Shown here: piece after piece, positions 36,303 through 45,790 of the stretch | Numbering within the stretch: position 1 is the stretch's first letter | Layout of the letters: each line of letters begins with the position of its first letter | Source of the DNA: Gemmatimonadota bacterium | Lineage (GTDB): Bacteria > Gemmatimonadota > Gemmatimonadetes > Gemmatimonadales > Gemmatimonadaceae | DNA length: 64,000 nt | Reading direction: 5' to 3' | Assembly (NCBI GenBank): GCA_016871895.1 | Contig: VHBO01000006.1 | Coordinates: 1-64,000, forward strand | The notes under the pieces: model-generated | Told to the model about the DNA's origin: nothing | Seen by the model: only the letters and a program-made list of their open reading frames with translations | Databases searched by the model: none | Made by a program: the position numbers and the translations under genes

Positions 36303-37184
36303 TTAGTCCAGGGGCTCGATCGGAGCCACCTCCCCGACGAGACGGCCGCGGACGAACCGGGTCCCCTCGGGCGCCCCTGCGACGGCGAAGGGCGCCTCCG
36401 CTGCGAAGACACCGAACACGGTCGACCCGGACCCGCTCATCCGTGCGACCTCGGCGCCCGCCGCCATCATCGAGTCACGCAAGGTGGCGAGGCTCGGATG
36501 CCGAGCCTCGACCGGCCCCTCCAGATCGTTCCGACTCCACGCGGCGACGCCGGACCAGGTGGCGACCCGCTCGGCGGTGACGGGCGCGGCGGGCTCGACT
36601 GGCGACCCGGCGCGCGTCTCGGCCATCCACCCGAACGCCGATTTCGTCTCGACCCCGAATGGCGGGAGGGCGAGCAGAATCTCACGTGCCGGCAACGCCG
36701 TGACGGGGATGAGTCGCTCCCCGCGTCCCCAGGCGAGGGCGAGGGGGGCGGTCGTTGCGAGGAAGGGCACATCGGCACCGAGCCCGAGGGCGATTGACGA
36801 CATCGCATCCTGTGGGAGGGGGGTCGGGGCCATCGCGTCAAGGAGGCGCAGGACGGCCCCGGCGTCGGCACTCCCCCCGCCGAGGCCGCCGCCGGCGGGG
36901 ATCCGCTTGGTCAGTTCGATCGCGAGCCCGGTCGCCCAGCCGCTCGCCTCGAGGTACGCGCGGGCCGCGCGGAACGCGAGGTTCCGTTCGACGGGGCCGA
37001 CGTCGGCTCCCACACAGTCGAGCGTGCAGCCGCTGGCTGTCCGCGTGATGGCAAGGTCGTCGGCGAGGTCGATCCGGGCGAAGAGGGTCTCGAGCTGGTG
37101 GTACCCACTCGGTTCTCGCCCGAGGACGCGGAGGCCGAGGTTCACCTTCGCCTGCGCGGCGAGCCGAGCCCGCGTCGGCCTCAT
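36303..37184 (-). CDS. ispE: 4-diphosphocytidyl-2-C-methyl-D-erythritol kinase
   Basis: GHMP kinase of the non-mevalonate isoprenoid pathway, 293 residues. The substrate-binding AQAKVNLGLRVLGREPSGYHQL, the ATP-binding IPAGGGLGGGSADAGAVL and the C-terminal MSGSGSTVFGVF motif are all in order. The ATG overlaps the stop of the upstream membrane protein gene (ATGA). In-frame extension upstream was rejected because it reads antisense-like sequence of that gene. Confidence 0.94.
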   Translation of the reverse strand: MRPTRARLAAQAKVNLGLRVLGREPSGYHQLETLFARIDLADDLAITRTASGCTLDCVGADVGPVERNLAFRAARAYLEASGWATGLAIELTKRIPAGGGLGGGSADAGAVLRLLDAMAPTPLPQDAMSSIALGLGADVPFLATTAPLALAWGRGERLIPVTALPAREILLALPPFGVETKSAFGWMAETRAGSPVEPAAPVTAERVATWSGVAAWSRNDLEGPVEARHPSLATLRDSMMAAGAEVARMSGSGSTVFGVFAAEAPFAVAGAPEGTRFVRGRLVGEVAPIEPLD

Positions 37185-38200
37185 GTGCCGCTCCGAGCGC
37201 GCCCGATGAGGTCGCGGAGACTCCACGGCTGCCGGGCGAGATACCAGGCGCCGAGCGCGGTGATCGGCACGAAGGAGAGCAGGTGGAAGCCGAGCGCCCA
37301 GGTCACCGCCGGCTCCGCGGCGATGGCGTAGAGCGCGAGCCCCGCCTTCCCGGTGGCCTCGAAGACCCCGAAGAACCCCGGCGCCTGCGGAATCGAGACG
37401 CCGATCGCGATCACCCCTTGGAGGAAGAGCGCGGCGCTGAAGGGGGCGTCGATGCCGAGCGCGCCGAAGCCGAGCCAGAACGCCAGGGCATTGGTCAGCC
37501 AATGCAGTAGCGTCCACCAGGCGACCTCTCCCACCAGGGCCGGGGAGCGAAGCACCGCGATGCCGGCGGCGAATGACTCGATCAGTGTCCGAAGGCGCGT
37601 GGCGACCGACGGCGCGAGACGTCCCACCGTCTGGTCGATCAGCCCCGTCACGAGCTCCGGCGCGAGGAGGAGCAGGACGAGTCCGAGGAGGACGACGCCG
37701 AGGACCGCGGCCGCGGCGAGGCCGATCTCGCCGGCCCGCCAGCCGAACACCGTCGCCTCGGCGGGGAATGCCGGGTCGAGGGTCCCGAGGAGGAGCAGCG
37801 TCAGCACCATCGTCCCGTCGAAGAGGCGGTCGACGACGAGAGAGCCGAGGGTCGCCCCGAGTCCGAGCGTCGGGTGCCGTTGAGTCAGGCTGAGGGCGCG
37901 CGCGAACTCACCGGCCCGGGCTGGGACGACGTTGTTCACCATCATTCCGATCGCGGTCGCCTCCCAGAGCGGCGCGAAGGGGACCCGCGGTCCGAGCGGG
38001 GCGAGGATCGCCTGCCAGCGGCGCGCGCGGAGCGGGAAGATCGCGGTGGCCGTGATGGTGCAGAGGGCCCAGAGGAGCGGGTCGGAGCCGCGGAGGCGTG
38101 CGGCGACGTCGGCGAACGCCACGTCGCGGAGGGTGAGCCAGAGGAGCGCCGCGCTGAGGGCGATGCCGAGGATGGCACGGAGATCGAGGCGCATCGTCAC
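37181..38200 (-). CDS. flippase-like membrane protein (LPG-synthase transmembrane / YbhN family)
   Basis: 339 residues with about eight membrane segments and the family-typical FPLRARRWQAILAPLG, NNVVPARAGEFARALSL, LGSLVVDRLFDG and IPQAPGFFGVFEATG motifs. This domain is the membrane half of lysylphosphatidylglycerol synthases and occurs alone in putative lipid or glycolipid flippases. The start is GTG 38200 overlapping the previous stop, or ATG 38194. Cotranscribed with pdxJ, an unknown gene and ispE. Confidence 0.82.
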   Translation of the reverse strand: MTMRLDLRAILGIALSAALLWLTLRDVAFADVAARLRGSDPLLWALCTITATAIFPLRARRWQAILAPLGPRVPFAPLWEATAIGMMVNNVVPARAGEFARALSLTQRHPTLGLGATLGSLVVDRLFDGTMVLTLLLLGTLDPAFPAEATVFGWRAGEIGLAAAAVLGVVLLGLVLLLLAPELVTGLIDQTVGRLAPSVATRLRTLIESFAAGIAVLRSPALVGEVAWWTLLHWLTNALAFWLGFGALGIDAPFSAALFLQGVIAIGVSIPQAPGFFGVFEATGKAGLALYAIAAEPAVTWALGFHLLSFVPITALGAWYLARQPWSLRDLIGRARSGT

Positions 38201-38844
38201 TCCTCGGCGAGGCGAAGGAGATCGTGCAGTTCGTCTATCGCGGCGGGGGTCGCGGCGCGCTCACCCCGTTCGAGGGCGTCACGGAGGGCCCGCGCGGCGG
38301 CCCGGGCGCTCGGGCCACGGTGGGCGAGCTCGGTGGCGTCGGGGAGTGAGGCGGGCGCCGCGAAGGCGGCGATGCCGTCTCGGAGCAGGTCGGCCAGTGT
38401 CGCACCAGCGGGCGCCGTCATCACGGGGGGGGGCATCACCGGTGGGGCGGCACGGACGAGCGCGGCGAGCGCGAGCACCGTCGCCCCGTCGGCGGCGGGT
38501 ACGAGCCCTGCGCCGAGCGCCGCCGCGCCCTCTTGGAGGGCCCGGCTCGCGAGTTCGAGGGTCGGCTGGACGAGCGTGGTCGGGGGCGCGGTGGCGGGCG
38601 TCGCGCCCGCGAGCTGACCGACGACATCGAGGACCGCGCGCAGCGGGGAGGCGGCATCGAGGTGAGCGACCCCGCGCAGCTCGGCGATCGCGACGCGCTG
38701 CGGCGCGAGGGAGGCGATCGGGTCGGCGGATCGGGCGGCGACGTCGATGGCGCTCGCGAGCGCGTCGAGGCGACTCACGATCCAACGCAGCGCCGTGTCG
38801 TCGGGCGCGTTGGGGCCGGTGACCGGAGTGGTGGGGGTCGGCAT
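38197..38844 (-). CDS. Ala-rich helical protein of unknown function
   Basis: 215 residues, unusually rich in Ala, Leu, Pro and Arg, with no signal peptide and no recognised motif. Helical runs (TALRWIVSRLDALASAIDVA, DATELAHRGPSARAAARALR) flank a Pro/Ala-rich middle. It begins 8 bp after pdxJ and overlaps the next gene by 4 nt, and codon use matches its neighbours, so it is likely a real gene. No function is proposed. Confidence 0.6.
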   Translation of the reverse strand: MPTPTTPVTGPNAPDDTALRWIVSRLDALASAIDVAARSADPIASLAPQRVAIAELRGVAHLDAASPLRAVLDVVGQLAGATPATAPPTTLVQPTLELASRALQEGAAALGAGLVPAADGATVLALAALVRAAPPVMPPPVMTAPAGATLADLLRDGIAAFAAPASLPDATELAHRGPSARAAARALRDALERGERAATPAAIDELHDLLRLAEE

Positions 38845-38852
38845 CGGCGTGG

Positions 38853-39587
38853 TCAGGGGGCGAGCCCCGGCCGGGCCGCATCCATCGCGGTCCGCATCCG
38901 ACGCACCGCCTCCGGAAGCCCGTGGAAGAGCGCGTCGGCGATGATCGCGTGTCCGATGTTGAGTTCCTCGCAGGTGGGGATCGCCGCGACGGGGCCGACG
39001 TTCGCGAGGGTGAGACCGTGCCCGGCGTGGATGGCGAGCCCCCGCGCCGCGCCGTCGGCCGCCGCCGTCTGCAGCGCGTGGAGCGCGTCGGCGTTTTCGG
39101 GGTCGTGGCAGTAGGTCCCGGTATGCAGTTCGATGGCGGCGACGCCGAGGGCGTGGGCCCGCTCGATCTGTCGGAGGTCGGGGTCGATGAAGAGCGCCGT
39201 GCGGATCCCGGCATCGTGCAACGCCGCGAGGGCACGCCGGAGTCCCTCGGGGTCGCGCGCGAGGTCGAGGCCGCCTTCGGTGGTGACCTCCTCGCGCCGT
39301 TCCGGCACAAGCGTGACCTGGTGCGGCCGGAGCCGACAGGCGAGCGCGATCATCTCCGGGGTGTTGGCGATCTCGAGATTGAATGGGGTGCGGAGCACCG
39401 ACGCGAGCGTGACGATGTCGGCGTCCTGCATATGCCGCCGGTCTTCGCGAAGGTGGGCCGTGATGCCGTCGGCACCGGCGTCCTCACAGCGTTGGGCTGC
39501 GACCACCGGATCGGGGTAGGCGACCCGCCGGGCCTGCCGGACCGTCGCGACGTGATCGATGTTGATGTAGAGGCGCTGCCGGCTCAT
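38853..39587 (-). CDS. pdxJ: pyridoxine 5'-phosphate synthase
   Basis: 244-residue TIM-barrel enzyme that closes the pyridoxine ring in the DXP-dependent vitamin B6 pathway. LYINIDHVATVRQARRVAYP, DAGADGITAHLREDRRHM, HQVTLVPERREEVTTEGGLD and HAGHGLTLANV contain the conserved active-site His/Glu/Arg set. First gene of its minus-strand run. The 35-bp gap to the divergent lipoprotein gene must hold both start regions. Confidence 0.95.
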   Translation of the reverse strand: MSRQRLYINIDHVATVRQARRVAYPDPVVAAQRCEDAGADGITAHLREDRRHMQDADIVTLASVLRTPFNLEIANTPEMIALACRLRPHQVTLVPERREEVTTEGGLDLARDPEGLRRALAALHDAGIRTALFIDPDLRQIERAHALGVAAIELHTGTYCHDPENADALHALQTAAADGAARGLAIHAGHGLTLANVGPVAAIPTCEELNIGHAIIADALFHGLPEAVRRMRTAMDAARPGLAP

Positions 39588-39622
39588 CTTGCGTCGACCT
39601 TCTTCAGGGTGGAGCGCTGCAC

Positions 39623-40060
39623 GTGCGACGATCGAATCTGATGGTGTTGGTGGCGGTGCTCGGCGGCGTCCTCACCGGGTGTCTCTCGGCGGGGGGTGCC
39701 AGGACCGGGGCGGCGACGCCGGAGGAGGCGGTGCGGCGCTATGTGACCGCGGCTGACGCGAAGGACGTCGACGAGCTCGCCGCCGTCTGGGGCACGGCGC
39801 AGGCGCCGCTCGCCGACCGCGCGTCGCGCTCGGAGGTCGAACGGCGGGCCTTCATCGTCTTCTGCCATCTGCAGCACGAGACGGTCGAACTCACCGGCCC
39901 GGCGCTCGGTGAGGGGGGACGGCAACTCTTCCGGGTGGCCCTCCGTCAGGGCGACCGGTCGGCCACCACGACGTTCGCGACGATCCAGAACACGCGCTCC
40001 AAGCGCTGGTTCGTCGAGACGTTCGACCTGTCGGCGGTCGTGACCCTCTGCACCCATTAA
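39623..40060 (+). CDS. small lipoprotein, unknown function
   Basis: 145 residues from GTG 39623. Residues 1-20 (RRSNLMVLVAVLGGVLTGC) end in a lipobox with cysteine at 20. The mature domain (TPEEAVRRYVTAADAKDVDELAAVWG, then a strand-rich C-half) has the helix-then-sheet look of an NTF2/DUF4878-like domain, by eye only. Its TAA overlaps the TAA of the convergent mce gene in the palindrome TTAA. Confidence 0.65.
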   Translation: MRRSNLMVLVAVLGGVLTGCLSAGGARTGAATPEEAVRRYVTAADAKDVDELAAVWGTAQAPLADRASRSEVERRAFIVFCHLQHETVELTGPALGEGGRQLFRVALRQGDRSATTTFATIQNTRSKRWFVETFDLSAVVTLCTH

Positions 40061-40476
40061 TATTCCGTGAGTTCGACCAGCACACCGGCCGTCGAGGCGG
40101 GGTGCAGGAAGGCGATCCGCTTCCCTTCGGCGCCCATCCGTGGGCGCTCGTCGATGAGGCGGATCCCCGCGGCCCGACACCGCTCGAGGGTGCCCTCGAG
40201 GTCGTCGACCGCGAAGCAGAGATGGTGGATGCCGGGGCCGCGCTTGTCGATGAACTTCCCGATCGGCGAGTCGGCGACCTTCGGCTCGAGCAGCTCCACC
40301 ACCGCGTCACCCGCCTGCAGCCCCGCGATGCGGGCGCCGTCGGCGTCGTCGAGCGGGACCTCGGGCATCCCGAGGACCTCTCGATAGAAGGGCAGGATCG
40401 CCTCCAGCGACGCCACCGCCACGCCGATGTGGGCGAGGCGGGTGCCGCGGCGGGGCGAGGGATCAGAAGCGTTCAT
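40057..40476 (-). CDS. mce: methylmalonyl-CoA epimerase (VOC family)
   Basis: 139 residues from ATG 40476. LAHIGVAVASLEAILPFYRE, PGIHHLCFAVDDLEG and a terminal GVLVELTEY supply the metal-binding His, His and Glu of the vicinal-oxygen-chelate fold. It interconverts (2R)- and (2S)-methylmalonyl-CoA in propionate metabolism. No mutase is visible in the window, so the assignment relies on the family pattern. It is divergent from trxA across 103 bp. Confidence 0.85.
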   Translation of the reverse strand: MNASDPSPRRGTRLAHIGVAVASLEAILPFYREVLGMPEVPLDDADGARIAGLQAGDAVVELLEPKVADSPIGKFIDKRGPGIHHLCFAVDDLEGTLERCRAAGIRLIDERPRMGAEGKRIAFLHPASTAGVLVELTEY

Positions 40477-40579
40477 CAGGCGGACGGACCCTGGGAGACG
40501 GGCGGGACGCAGGGGACGTCGGAACATTAGCGAGGCGCGCCGGACCCCGACACCGGGCGCCGCACCAGAGGAGCAGGCG

Positions 40580-40906
40580 ATGAGCAAGCCGGTGGTGGTG
40601 ACGGATGACAACTTCGCGGCCGAGGTGGAGCAGCAGGCCGGCGTGACGGTGGTGGATTTCTGGGCGACCTGGTGCGGGCCGTGCCGGATGATCGCCCCGA
40701 TCCTCGATCAGCTCGCCGCCGACTATGACGGGCGCGTGAAGGTGACGAAGCTCGACGTCGACGCGAACCAGCGGACCGCGGCGCGGTTCCAGGTGCGCTC
40801 GATCCCGACGCTGCTGTTCTTCAAGGACGGCAAGCTCGTGGACCAGCTCATCGGGGCGGTGCCGAAGCCCCAGCTCGCGGCCAAGTTCGATTCGCACTTG
40901 ACGTGA
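40580..40906 (+). CDS. trxA: thioredoxin
   Basis: 108 residues, standard thioredoxin. VVDFWATWCGPCRMIAP carries the WCGPC redox site near residue 32, with SIPTLLFFKDG (cis-Pro) and the terminal helix following. There is no signal peptide, so it is cytoplasmic. The start is ATG 40580 with GAGGAG just upstream. Its stop overlaps the GTG of rsmI, starting a long coupled run of plus-strand genes. Confidence 0.96.
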   Translation: MSKPVVVTDDNFAAEVEQQAGVTVVDFWATWCGPCRMIAPILDQLAADYDGRVKVTKLDVDANQRTAARFQVRSIPTLLFFKDGKLVDQLIGAVPKPQLAAKFDSHLT

Positions 40907-41745
40907 GTGCGGGCGGCGAGAGGGTGCCCGGCACCCTGTTCGTCGTCAGCACCCCGATCGGGCACCTCGGCGACCTGAGTCCGCGGGCGGTCGAGGTGCT
41001 CCGGTCCGTCGCGGCGATCCTCGCCGAGGACACGCGGCACACGCGGCATCTCACCGATCGCTTCGACATCCCGACGCCGCTCGTGAGCTATCACGAGCAC
41101 AACGAGGCCGAGCGCACGCCCGGCCTCGTCGCGCGTCTGCACGCGGGCGAGTCGCTGGCCCTTGTCAGCGACGCGGGCACGCCGCTCCTCTCCGATCCCG
41201 GCGCGCGGCTCGTCGAGGCGGTCGTCGCGGCGGGGCTCCCCGTCTCGCCGGTGCCGGGACCCTCGGCGCTCCTCGCCGCCCTCGTCGGTGCGGGGCTCCC
41301 CGCCGACCGATTCACCTTCTTCGGGTTCCTCCCGCGGAAGGGACGCGACCGGCAGGAGGCACTTGGATCGCTCGCGGCGCTCCCGCACGTCGGCGTGGTC
41401 TACGAAGCCGCCAACCGTGTGGCAGAGACGCTCGCGGAGCTCGCGGCGGCGGGCGCGGGCGAGCGGCCGGCGGTCGTCGCGCGGGAACTGACCAAACAGT
41501 TCGAGACCTTCCATCGCGGCACGGTCGCCTCCCTCGCGGCGTCGATGGCGGCGGAGCCACCTCGGGGCGAGGTGGTGCTGGTGATCGGGGCGGGCGCGCC
41601 GGCGCCGGCGCCCGACGAGGCGACCCTCCGGGCGCACGCGGTCCGCTGTCGCGCCGAGGGGATGAGCGCCCGCGAGGTGCAGCGCGTATTGATGGACGAG
41701 ATGCACGCGCCGCGGAACCTCGCCTACCGGATCGCGCACGGATGA
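40903..41745 (+). CDS. rsmI: 16S rRNA 2'-O-ribose C1402 methyltransferase
   Basis: 280-residue tetrapyrrole-methylase-fold SAM enzyme. GTLFVVSTPIGHLGDLSPRA, EDTRHTRHLTDRF, LVSDAGTPLLSDPGA and VPGPSALLAALV are diagnostic. It methylates C1402 of 16S rRNA at the decoding centre. The GTG start overlaps the trxA stop, and the next gene overlaps in the same manner. Confidence 0.94.
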   Translation: MSAGGERVPGTLFVVSTPIGHLGDLSPRAVEVLRSVAAILAEDTRHTRHLTDRFDIPTPLVSYHEHNEAERTPGLVARLHAGESLALVSDAGTPLLSDPGARLVEAVVAAGLPVSPVPGPSALLAALVGAGLPADRFTFFGFLPRKGRDRQEALGSLAALPHVGVVYEAANRVAETLAELAAAGAGERPAVVARELTKQFETFHRGTVASLAASMAAEPPRGEVVLVIGAGAPAPAPDEATLRAHAVRCRAEGMSAREVQRVLMDEMHAPRNLAYRIAHG

Positions 41746-42443
41746 CGCGCCGTCCTCGCCGCTTCTTCGCTGCCGGCGCCGTCGTATTGGTCGTCGCGCT
41801 CGGCGTGGCCGCCCGCCCGATCGGTTCTGGTGCGGTGCCGCGCCTCGCCGTCGCGCGGCTCCAATACGATGGTGACGATTGGTATGCGAACCCTTCGAGT
41901 CTGCCGAACCTCATCCGCGCGATCCGCGAACGCACCGCGCTCGCGATCGAGCCGCGGGAGGTGCGGGTCACGCTCCTCGACGACCGGCTCTTCGATGTGC
42001 CGTTCTTGCACCTCACCGGGCACGGGAACCTGACGCTGAGTGACGCCGAGGTCGTGCGGCTGCGGGAGTATCTCCTCCGCGGGGGGTTCCTGCACGCCGA
42101 CGACAACTACGGGCTCGACGCGGCCTTCCGTCGAGAACTCGCGAAAGTCTTTCCCGACCGCCCGCTCGTCGACGTCCCGCTCTCGCACCCGATCTACCGG
42201 ATCGTCTATCCGTTCCCGGAGGGGGTCCCGAAGATCCACGAGCACGACGGGCAGCCGGCGCGCGGGTATGGCCTCTTCATCGGGGATCGACTCGCTGTGT
42301 ACTACTCTCACGAGGCCGACCTCGGGAACGGATGGGAGGACGTCGGGACCTATGCGGACGATCCGCCTGAGGCGCACGAGGCGGCGCTGCGGATGGGAGT
42401 GAATCTTTTCGTGTATGCCGTGACGAGCGGGGTGGGGCGATGA
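41742..42443 (+). CDS. DUF4159 protein
   Basis: 233 residues with an N-terminal signal anchor (FFAAGAVVLVVALGVAA). The mature part (LAVARLQYDGDDWYANP, then LREYLLRGGFLHADDNYG and LSHPIYRIVYPF) fits DUF4159. This family has a class-I glutamine-amidotransferase-like fold without an obvious nucleophile and usually sits with MoxR/DUF58/BatA-type or DUF4175 genes. Here MoxR and DUF58 are absent and DUF4175 follows with a 4-nt overlap. Function unknown. Confidence 0.82.
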   Translation: MTRRPRRFFAAGAVVLVVALGVAARPIGSGAVPRLAVARLQYDGDDWYANPSSLPNLIRAIRERTALAIEPREVRVTLLDDRLFDVPFLHLTGHGNLTLSDAEVVRLREYLLRGGFLHADDNYGLDAAFRRELAKVFPDRPLVDVPLSHPIYRIVYPFPEGVPKIHEHDGQPARGYGLFIGDRLAVYYSHEADLGNGWEDVGTYADDPPEAHEAALRMGVNLFVYAVTSGVGR

Positions 42444-45400
42444 GGATCGTCGCGCTCGTCGCCGACGAATCTGCCCGGCTCCGTCGGCTCGCCGCTGCGA
42501 CCACGCTGGCGTGGCCCGCGGCGGTGGGCGTCGCCCTGCTCGCCGCGGGCGCGTTCGCGCTCGCCGACGGACGCTGGCTCACGGTGTCCCCGCTCTGGCC
42601 CTTCGCGGTCTGGGGGGGTGCACTGCTGGCGTGCGTCGGTGGGTGGCGTCTGCTGCGCCGGCGCGTCGGCGCAGCGTCGGCCGCGGCGCGGGTCGCGATG
42701 GCGATCGAAGCGGAGCAGGGGCAGCGACGCGGTTCGGTCGAAGGATTCCTCGAAGTCGCCCCGCTCGGCGGCGCGCTCGTCTCGCACGCCGACGCGCGCC
42801 TCGCGGCGGGGCTGCGCGCGGTCGCCGATGCGCCGGCGCCGCGGCATCGGCGCGCCGCGTGGCAGCGCGGCGGTGCCGGCGTCGTGGTGTTGCTGGGGAT
42901 GCTCGGCCTCGCCGGGCTCACGTCGCCGGCGACGGCGGACGGCTGGCGCGCGCTCGCCCATCCGGTGCGCGCCTGGCGTGGCACGCTCGTGGCGCCTCTC
43001 GCCGTGGAGGGACTCCCGTCCCGCGTCGTCCGCGGCGGGACGCTCGACGTCCGGCTCGCCGCACCGGGGCGCCGCGCGATCCGGCTGCGCTGGCGGCAGA
43101 CCGGCGGTGCGTGGCGCGATTCCGCGGTCGTCGTGACCGCCGGCCACGCCGCGGTGCGGGTGGGGCCGATCGACGCGGACCTCGTGCTCCTCGCGACCGA
43201 CGGGCGTGCGACGACGGACACGCTCCGCACCCGGATCGCCGATCGTCCGTTCCTCGGCGAGGTCGTCGTGCAGGCGATCTATCCCGCGTATCTCGGGCGC
43301 GCCGCCGAGCGGCTCGCCATCGATGCGCCGATCGCGGTGCCGGAGGGGACGCAGCTCCGGCTCGAGGGGCAGGCGTCGGAGCCGCTGTCGTCGGTGCAAC
43401 TCGTCTCCGCCGCCGGTGCGCGGGTCGCGCTGACGGTTCGTGGCGTCGCCTTCACCGGAGGCTTCCGGCCGTCGGGACTCGACGCGTGGCGCTGGGAGGC
43501 GCGGGGCTCTGCCGGGCCGATCGAGGATGTGCCGACGCCGCTCGAGATCGAGGTCGTCGCGGATGCCGCCCCGCGGGTGGAGATCGTCGAGCCCACGGGC
43601 GAGCCGAAGGTCGGGCCCGAGGATCGGGTCGGCATCGAGATCGTCGCCCAGGATGACCAGCAGCTGCGCGGGGTCTGGCTGCGACGCACGGTGTTCTCGC
43701 CGAGCGGCGATTCCACCGATGTCACGGAGTATCGGTTGAGTGACGCGCGGGAGTCGGAGTGGGTCGGCGGCGCGGTGCAGGCGTTGGCCGACCTCGCGCT
43801 CGCGCCCGGGTCGGCGGTGCGATTCGAAGCCGTGGCGCGGGATGCGGTCCCCGGCCGACCGGAGACGGTGAGCGCACCGTTGCTGCTCCGCATCCCGACG
43901 GCGGCTGAGGAGCGCGCTGCCGCACGCGACGTGGGGGATGCGGCCGCGGCCGCGGCGCGCGCGGCGGCACAGGCGCAGGCACAGCTCGCCGAACGCACCG
44001 CCACCGAGGCACGCACGCGGTCGGATCGTCCCGCCGCACCGACGGAGGCGTCACCGACGCGCCCGGGCGCGACCCCGCCCGCCGCGAACGCCGCGACGCC
44101 GATGCGCTACGATGGCGCGGAGCGCGCGCGCGAGATCGCGGCGCAGCAGCGGGCGATGCAGGACCGGGTGAGTGGGCTCGAGGAGACCGCCCGCGAGATG
44201 GAGGATCGCCTGCGCGAGGCGGGGGCGCTCGACACGTCGCTCGCCCGGCAGCTGCAGGATGCGCAGCGCCTCCTGCGCGAGGCGATGACCCCTGAGCTCG
44301 CGGAGGCGCTCCGGCGCGTGGAGCAATCGGCGAACGACCTGAACGCGGAGCGCACGCGGCAGTCGCTCGCGGATCTCGCCGCGCAGCAGCAGCGGATGCG
44401 GGAGGCGCTCGAGAAGAGCGCGGAGATGCTCCGGCGCGCGGCGCTCGAGGGGGCGATGAAGACGACGGCTGATCAGGCGCGCGACCTCGCGCAGGCGCAG
44501 CGCGCCTTCGCGGACAGCGCGCGCCGACGCCCGCCGGAGGCGCGCGAGGCCGAGGCGCTCGCGCGGCAATCGCGGGAGCTCGCGGAGACGATGGCGGCGC
44601 TCCAGGAGCGGCTCGCGCAGTCGCGGGCGCGCACCGGTGCGTCGCAGACCGAGCGGGCGTCGGCCGAGGCGCGTCGGTCGGAGTCGGCGCTGCAGGAGGC
44701 GATGCGACAGGCGCGTGAGGCGGCGGCGGGCGCGCGTCCCGCGTCGCGGGACTCCGCGCGGCGCGATGCACAGGACGCGGCGGCACAGGCCGCGCAGGCG
44801 ATGGCCGAGGCGGCCGCGGCGATGCAGCAGGCGCGCGCCGGCCAGGTCGCGGAGTGGAAGGGCGAGCTGACGCAGGCGCTCGATCGCTCGGTGCAGGAGA
44901 TGATGCAGCTCGCGCAGGAACAGGACGCGCTCGCCCGCGACGCCCAGCAGAATCCGTCGGATCCCTCGCTCCGAGGGCGCCAGTCGGCGTTGCAGCAGGG
45001 GATGCAGACCGCCCAACGCCGGCTCGCCGAGCAGGGGAAGCAGAGTGCACTCCTCTCCGCGCGCAGCGAGCAGATGGTGCAGCAGGCACAGCAGCAGGTG
45101 AGCGAGGCCACGCGCGACGCCGCACAGTCGGCGTCGGGCCAGTCGGCGCAGTCGATGCAGGAGGCGGCCGACGCGCTCCGGCAGGCGGCGGCGCAGCTCA
45201 CGCGGGACCGCGACCGCGCCGCGTCCGCGCAGTCGGCGTCGGGGGTCCCGGAGATGCTCGAGCAGCTGCAGCAGCTCGCCCAGCAGCAGGGGCAGCTGAA
45301 CGGGCAGATGCAGAGCCTCCTCGGTGGCGCACAGGCGCGCGGGTCGCAGGGCGTGGATGCCGCGGCGCGGGAACGGGCGCGCGAACTCGCGCGCTCGCAA

Positions 45401-45790
45401 CGGGAGGTCGCGCGCGCGCTCGATCAGGTCGCTGACGCTGATCCCACTGGGCGGGCGCAGGAGATGGCGCGCGAGGCGCGCGTGCTCGCGCAGGCGCTCG
45501 ATCAGGGGATCGCCGACCCCGCCACGCAGGCGCGTCAGGAACGGCTCTTCCGCCGGATGCTCGATGCGGGACGCGCCCTCGAACAGGACCAGCAGGACGA
45601 GGCGCAGCGTCGGGAATCCCGGGCCGCGCGTGGGACGGCCCGCTTCACCCCGGCCGATGGACCGCAGCGGGGCGCGGCGGCAGAGCGCTATCAGCTGCCG
45701 ACGTGGGAGGAACTGCGCGGGATGAGCGCCGAGGAGCGCCGCCTCGTGCTCGAGTACTTCCGCGCCCTGAACGCGGGGAAGGTGCCGTGA
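42440..45790 (+). CDS. DUF4175-like protein: membrane-anchored with a long Gln/Ala-rich coiled coil
   Basis: 1116 residues. Two membrane segments lie near residues 18-60 (AWPAAVGVALLAAGAFALA, LWPFAVWGGALLACVGG) and one near 140-160. A periplasmic beta-rich region of about 350 residues follows (TPLEIEVVADAAPRVEIVEP). Then come about 550 residues of continuous helix rich in Gln, Ala, Glu and Arg (QEQDALARDAQQNP, AQQQGQLNGQMQSLLGG), predicted coiled coil. The C-terminus ends YQLPTWEELRGMSAEERRLVLEYF. The layout matches DUF4175. Overlaps of 4 nt on both sides imply stoichiometric expression with the DUF4159 and TPR proteins. Confidence 0.8.
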   Translation: MRIVALVADESARLRRLAAATTLAWPAAVGVALLAAGAFALADGRWLTVSPLWPFAVWGGALLACVGGWRLLRRRVGAASAAARVAMAIEAEQGQRRGSVEGFLEVAPLGGALVSHADARLAAGLRAVADAPAPRHRRAAWQRGGAGVVVLLGMLGLAGLTSPATADGWRALAHPVRAWRGTLVAPLAVEGLPSRVVRGGTLDVRLAAPGRRAIRLRWRQTGGAWRDSAVVVTAGHAAVRVGPIDADLVLLATDGRATTDTLRTRIADRPFLGEVVVQAIYPAYLGRAAERLAIDAPIAVPEGTQLRLEGQASEPLSSVQLVSAAGARVALTVRGVAFTGGFRPSGLDAWRWEARGSAGPIEDVPTPLEIEVVADAAPRVEIVEPTGEPKVGPEDRVGIEIVAQDDQQLRGVWLRRTVFSPSGDSTDVTEYRLSDARESEWVGGAVQALADLALAPGSAVRFEAVARDAVPGRPETVSAPLLLRIPTAAEERAAARDVGDAAAAAARAAAQAQAQLAERTATEARTRSDRPAAPTEASPTRPGATPPAANAATPMRYDGAERAREIAAQQRAMQDRVSGLEETAREMEDRLREAGALDTSLARQLQDAQRLLREAMTPELAEALRRVEQSANDLNAERTRQSLADLAAQQQRMREALEKSAEMLRRAALEGAMKTTADQARDLAQAQRAFADSARRRPPEAREAEALARQSRELAETMAALQERLAQSRARTGASQTERASAEARRSESALQEAMRQAREAAAGARPASRDSARRDAQDAAAQAAQAMAEAAAAMQQARAGQVAEWKGELTQALDRSVQEMMQLAQEQDALARDAQQNPSDPSLRGRQSALQQGMQTAQRRLAEQGKQSALLSARSEQMVQQAQQQVSEATRDAAQSASGQSAQSMQEAADALRQAAAQLTRDRDRAASAQSASGVPEMLEQLQQLAQQQGQLNGQMQSLLGGAQARGSQGVDAAARERARELARSQREVARALDQVADADPTGRAQEMAREARVLAQALDQGIADPATQARQERLFRRMLDAGRALEQDQQDEAQRRESRAARGTARFTPADGPQRGAAAERYQLPTWEELRGMSAEERRLVLEYFRALNAGKVP

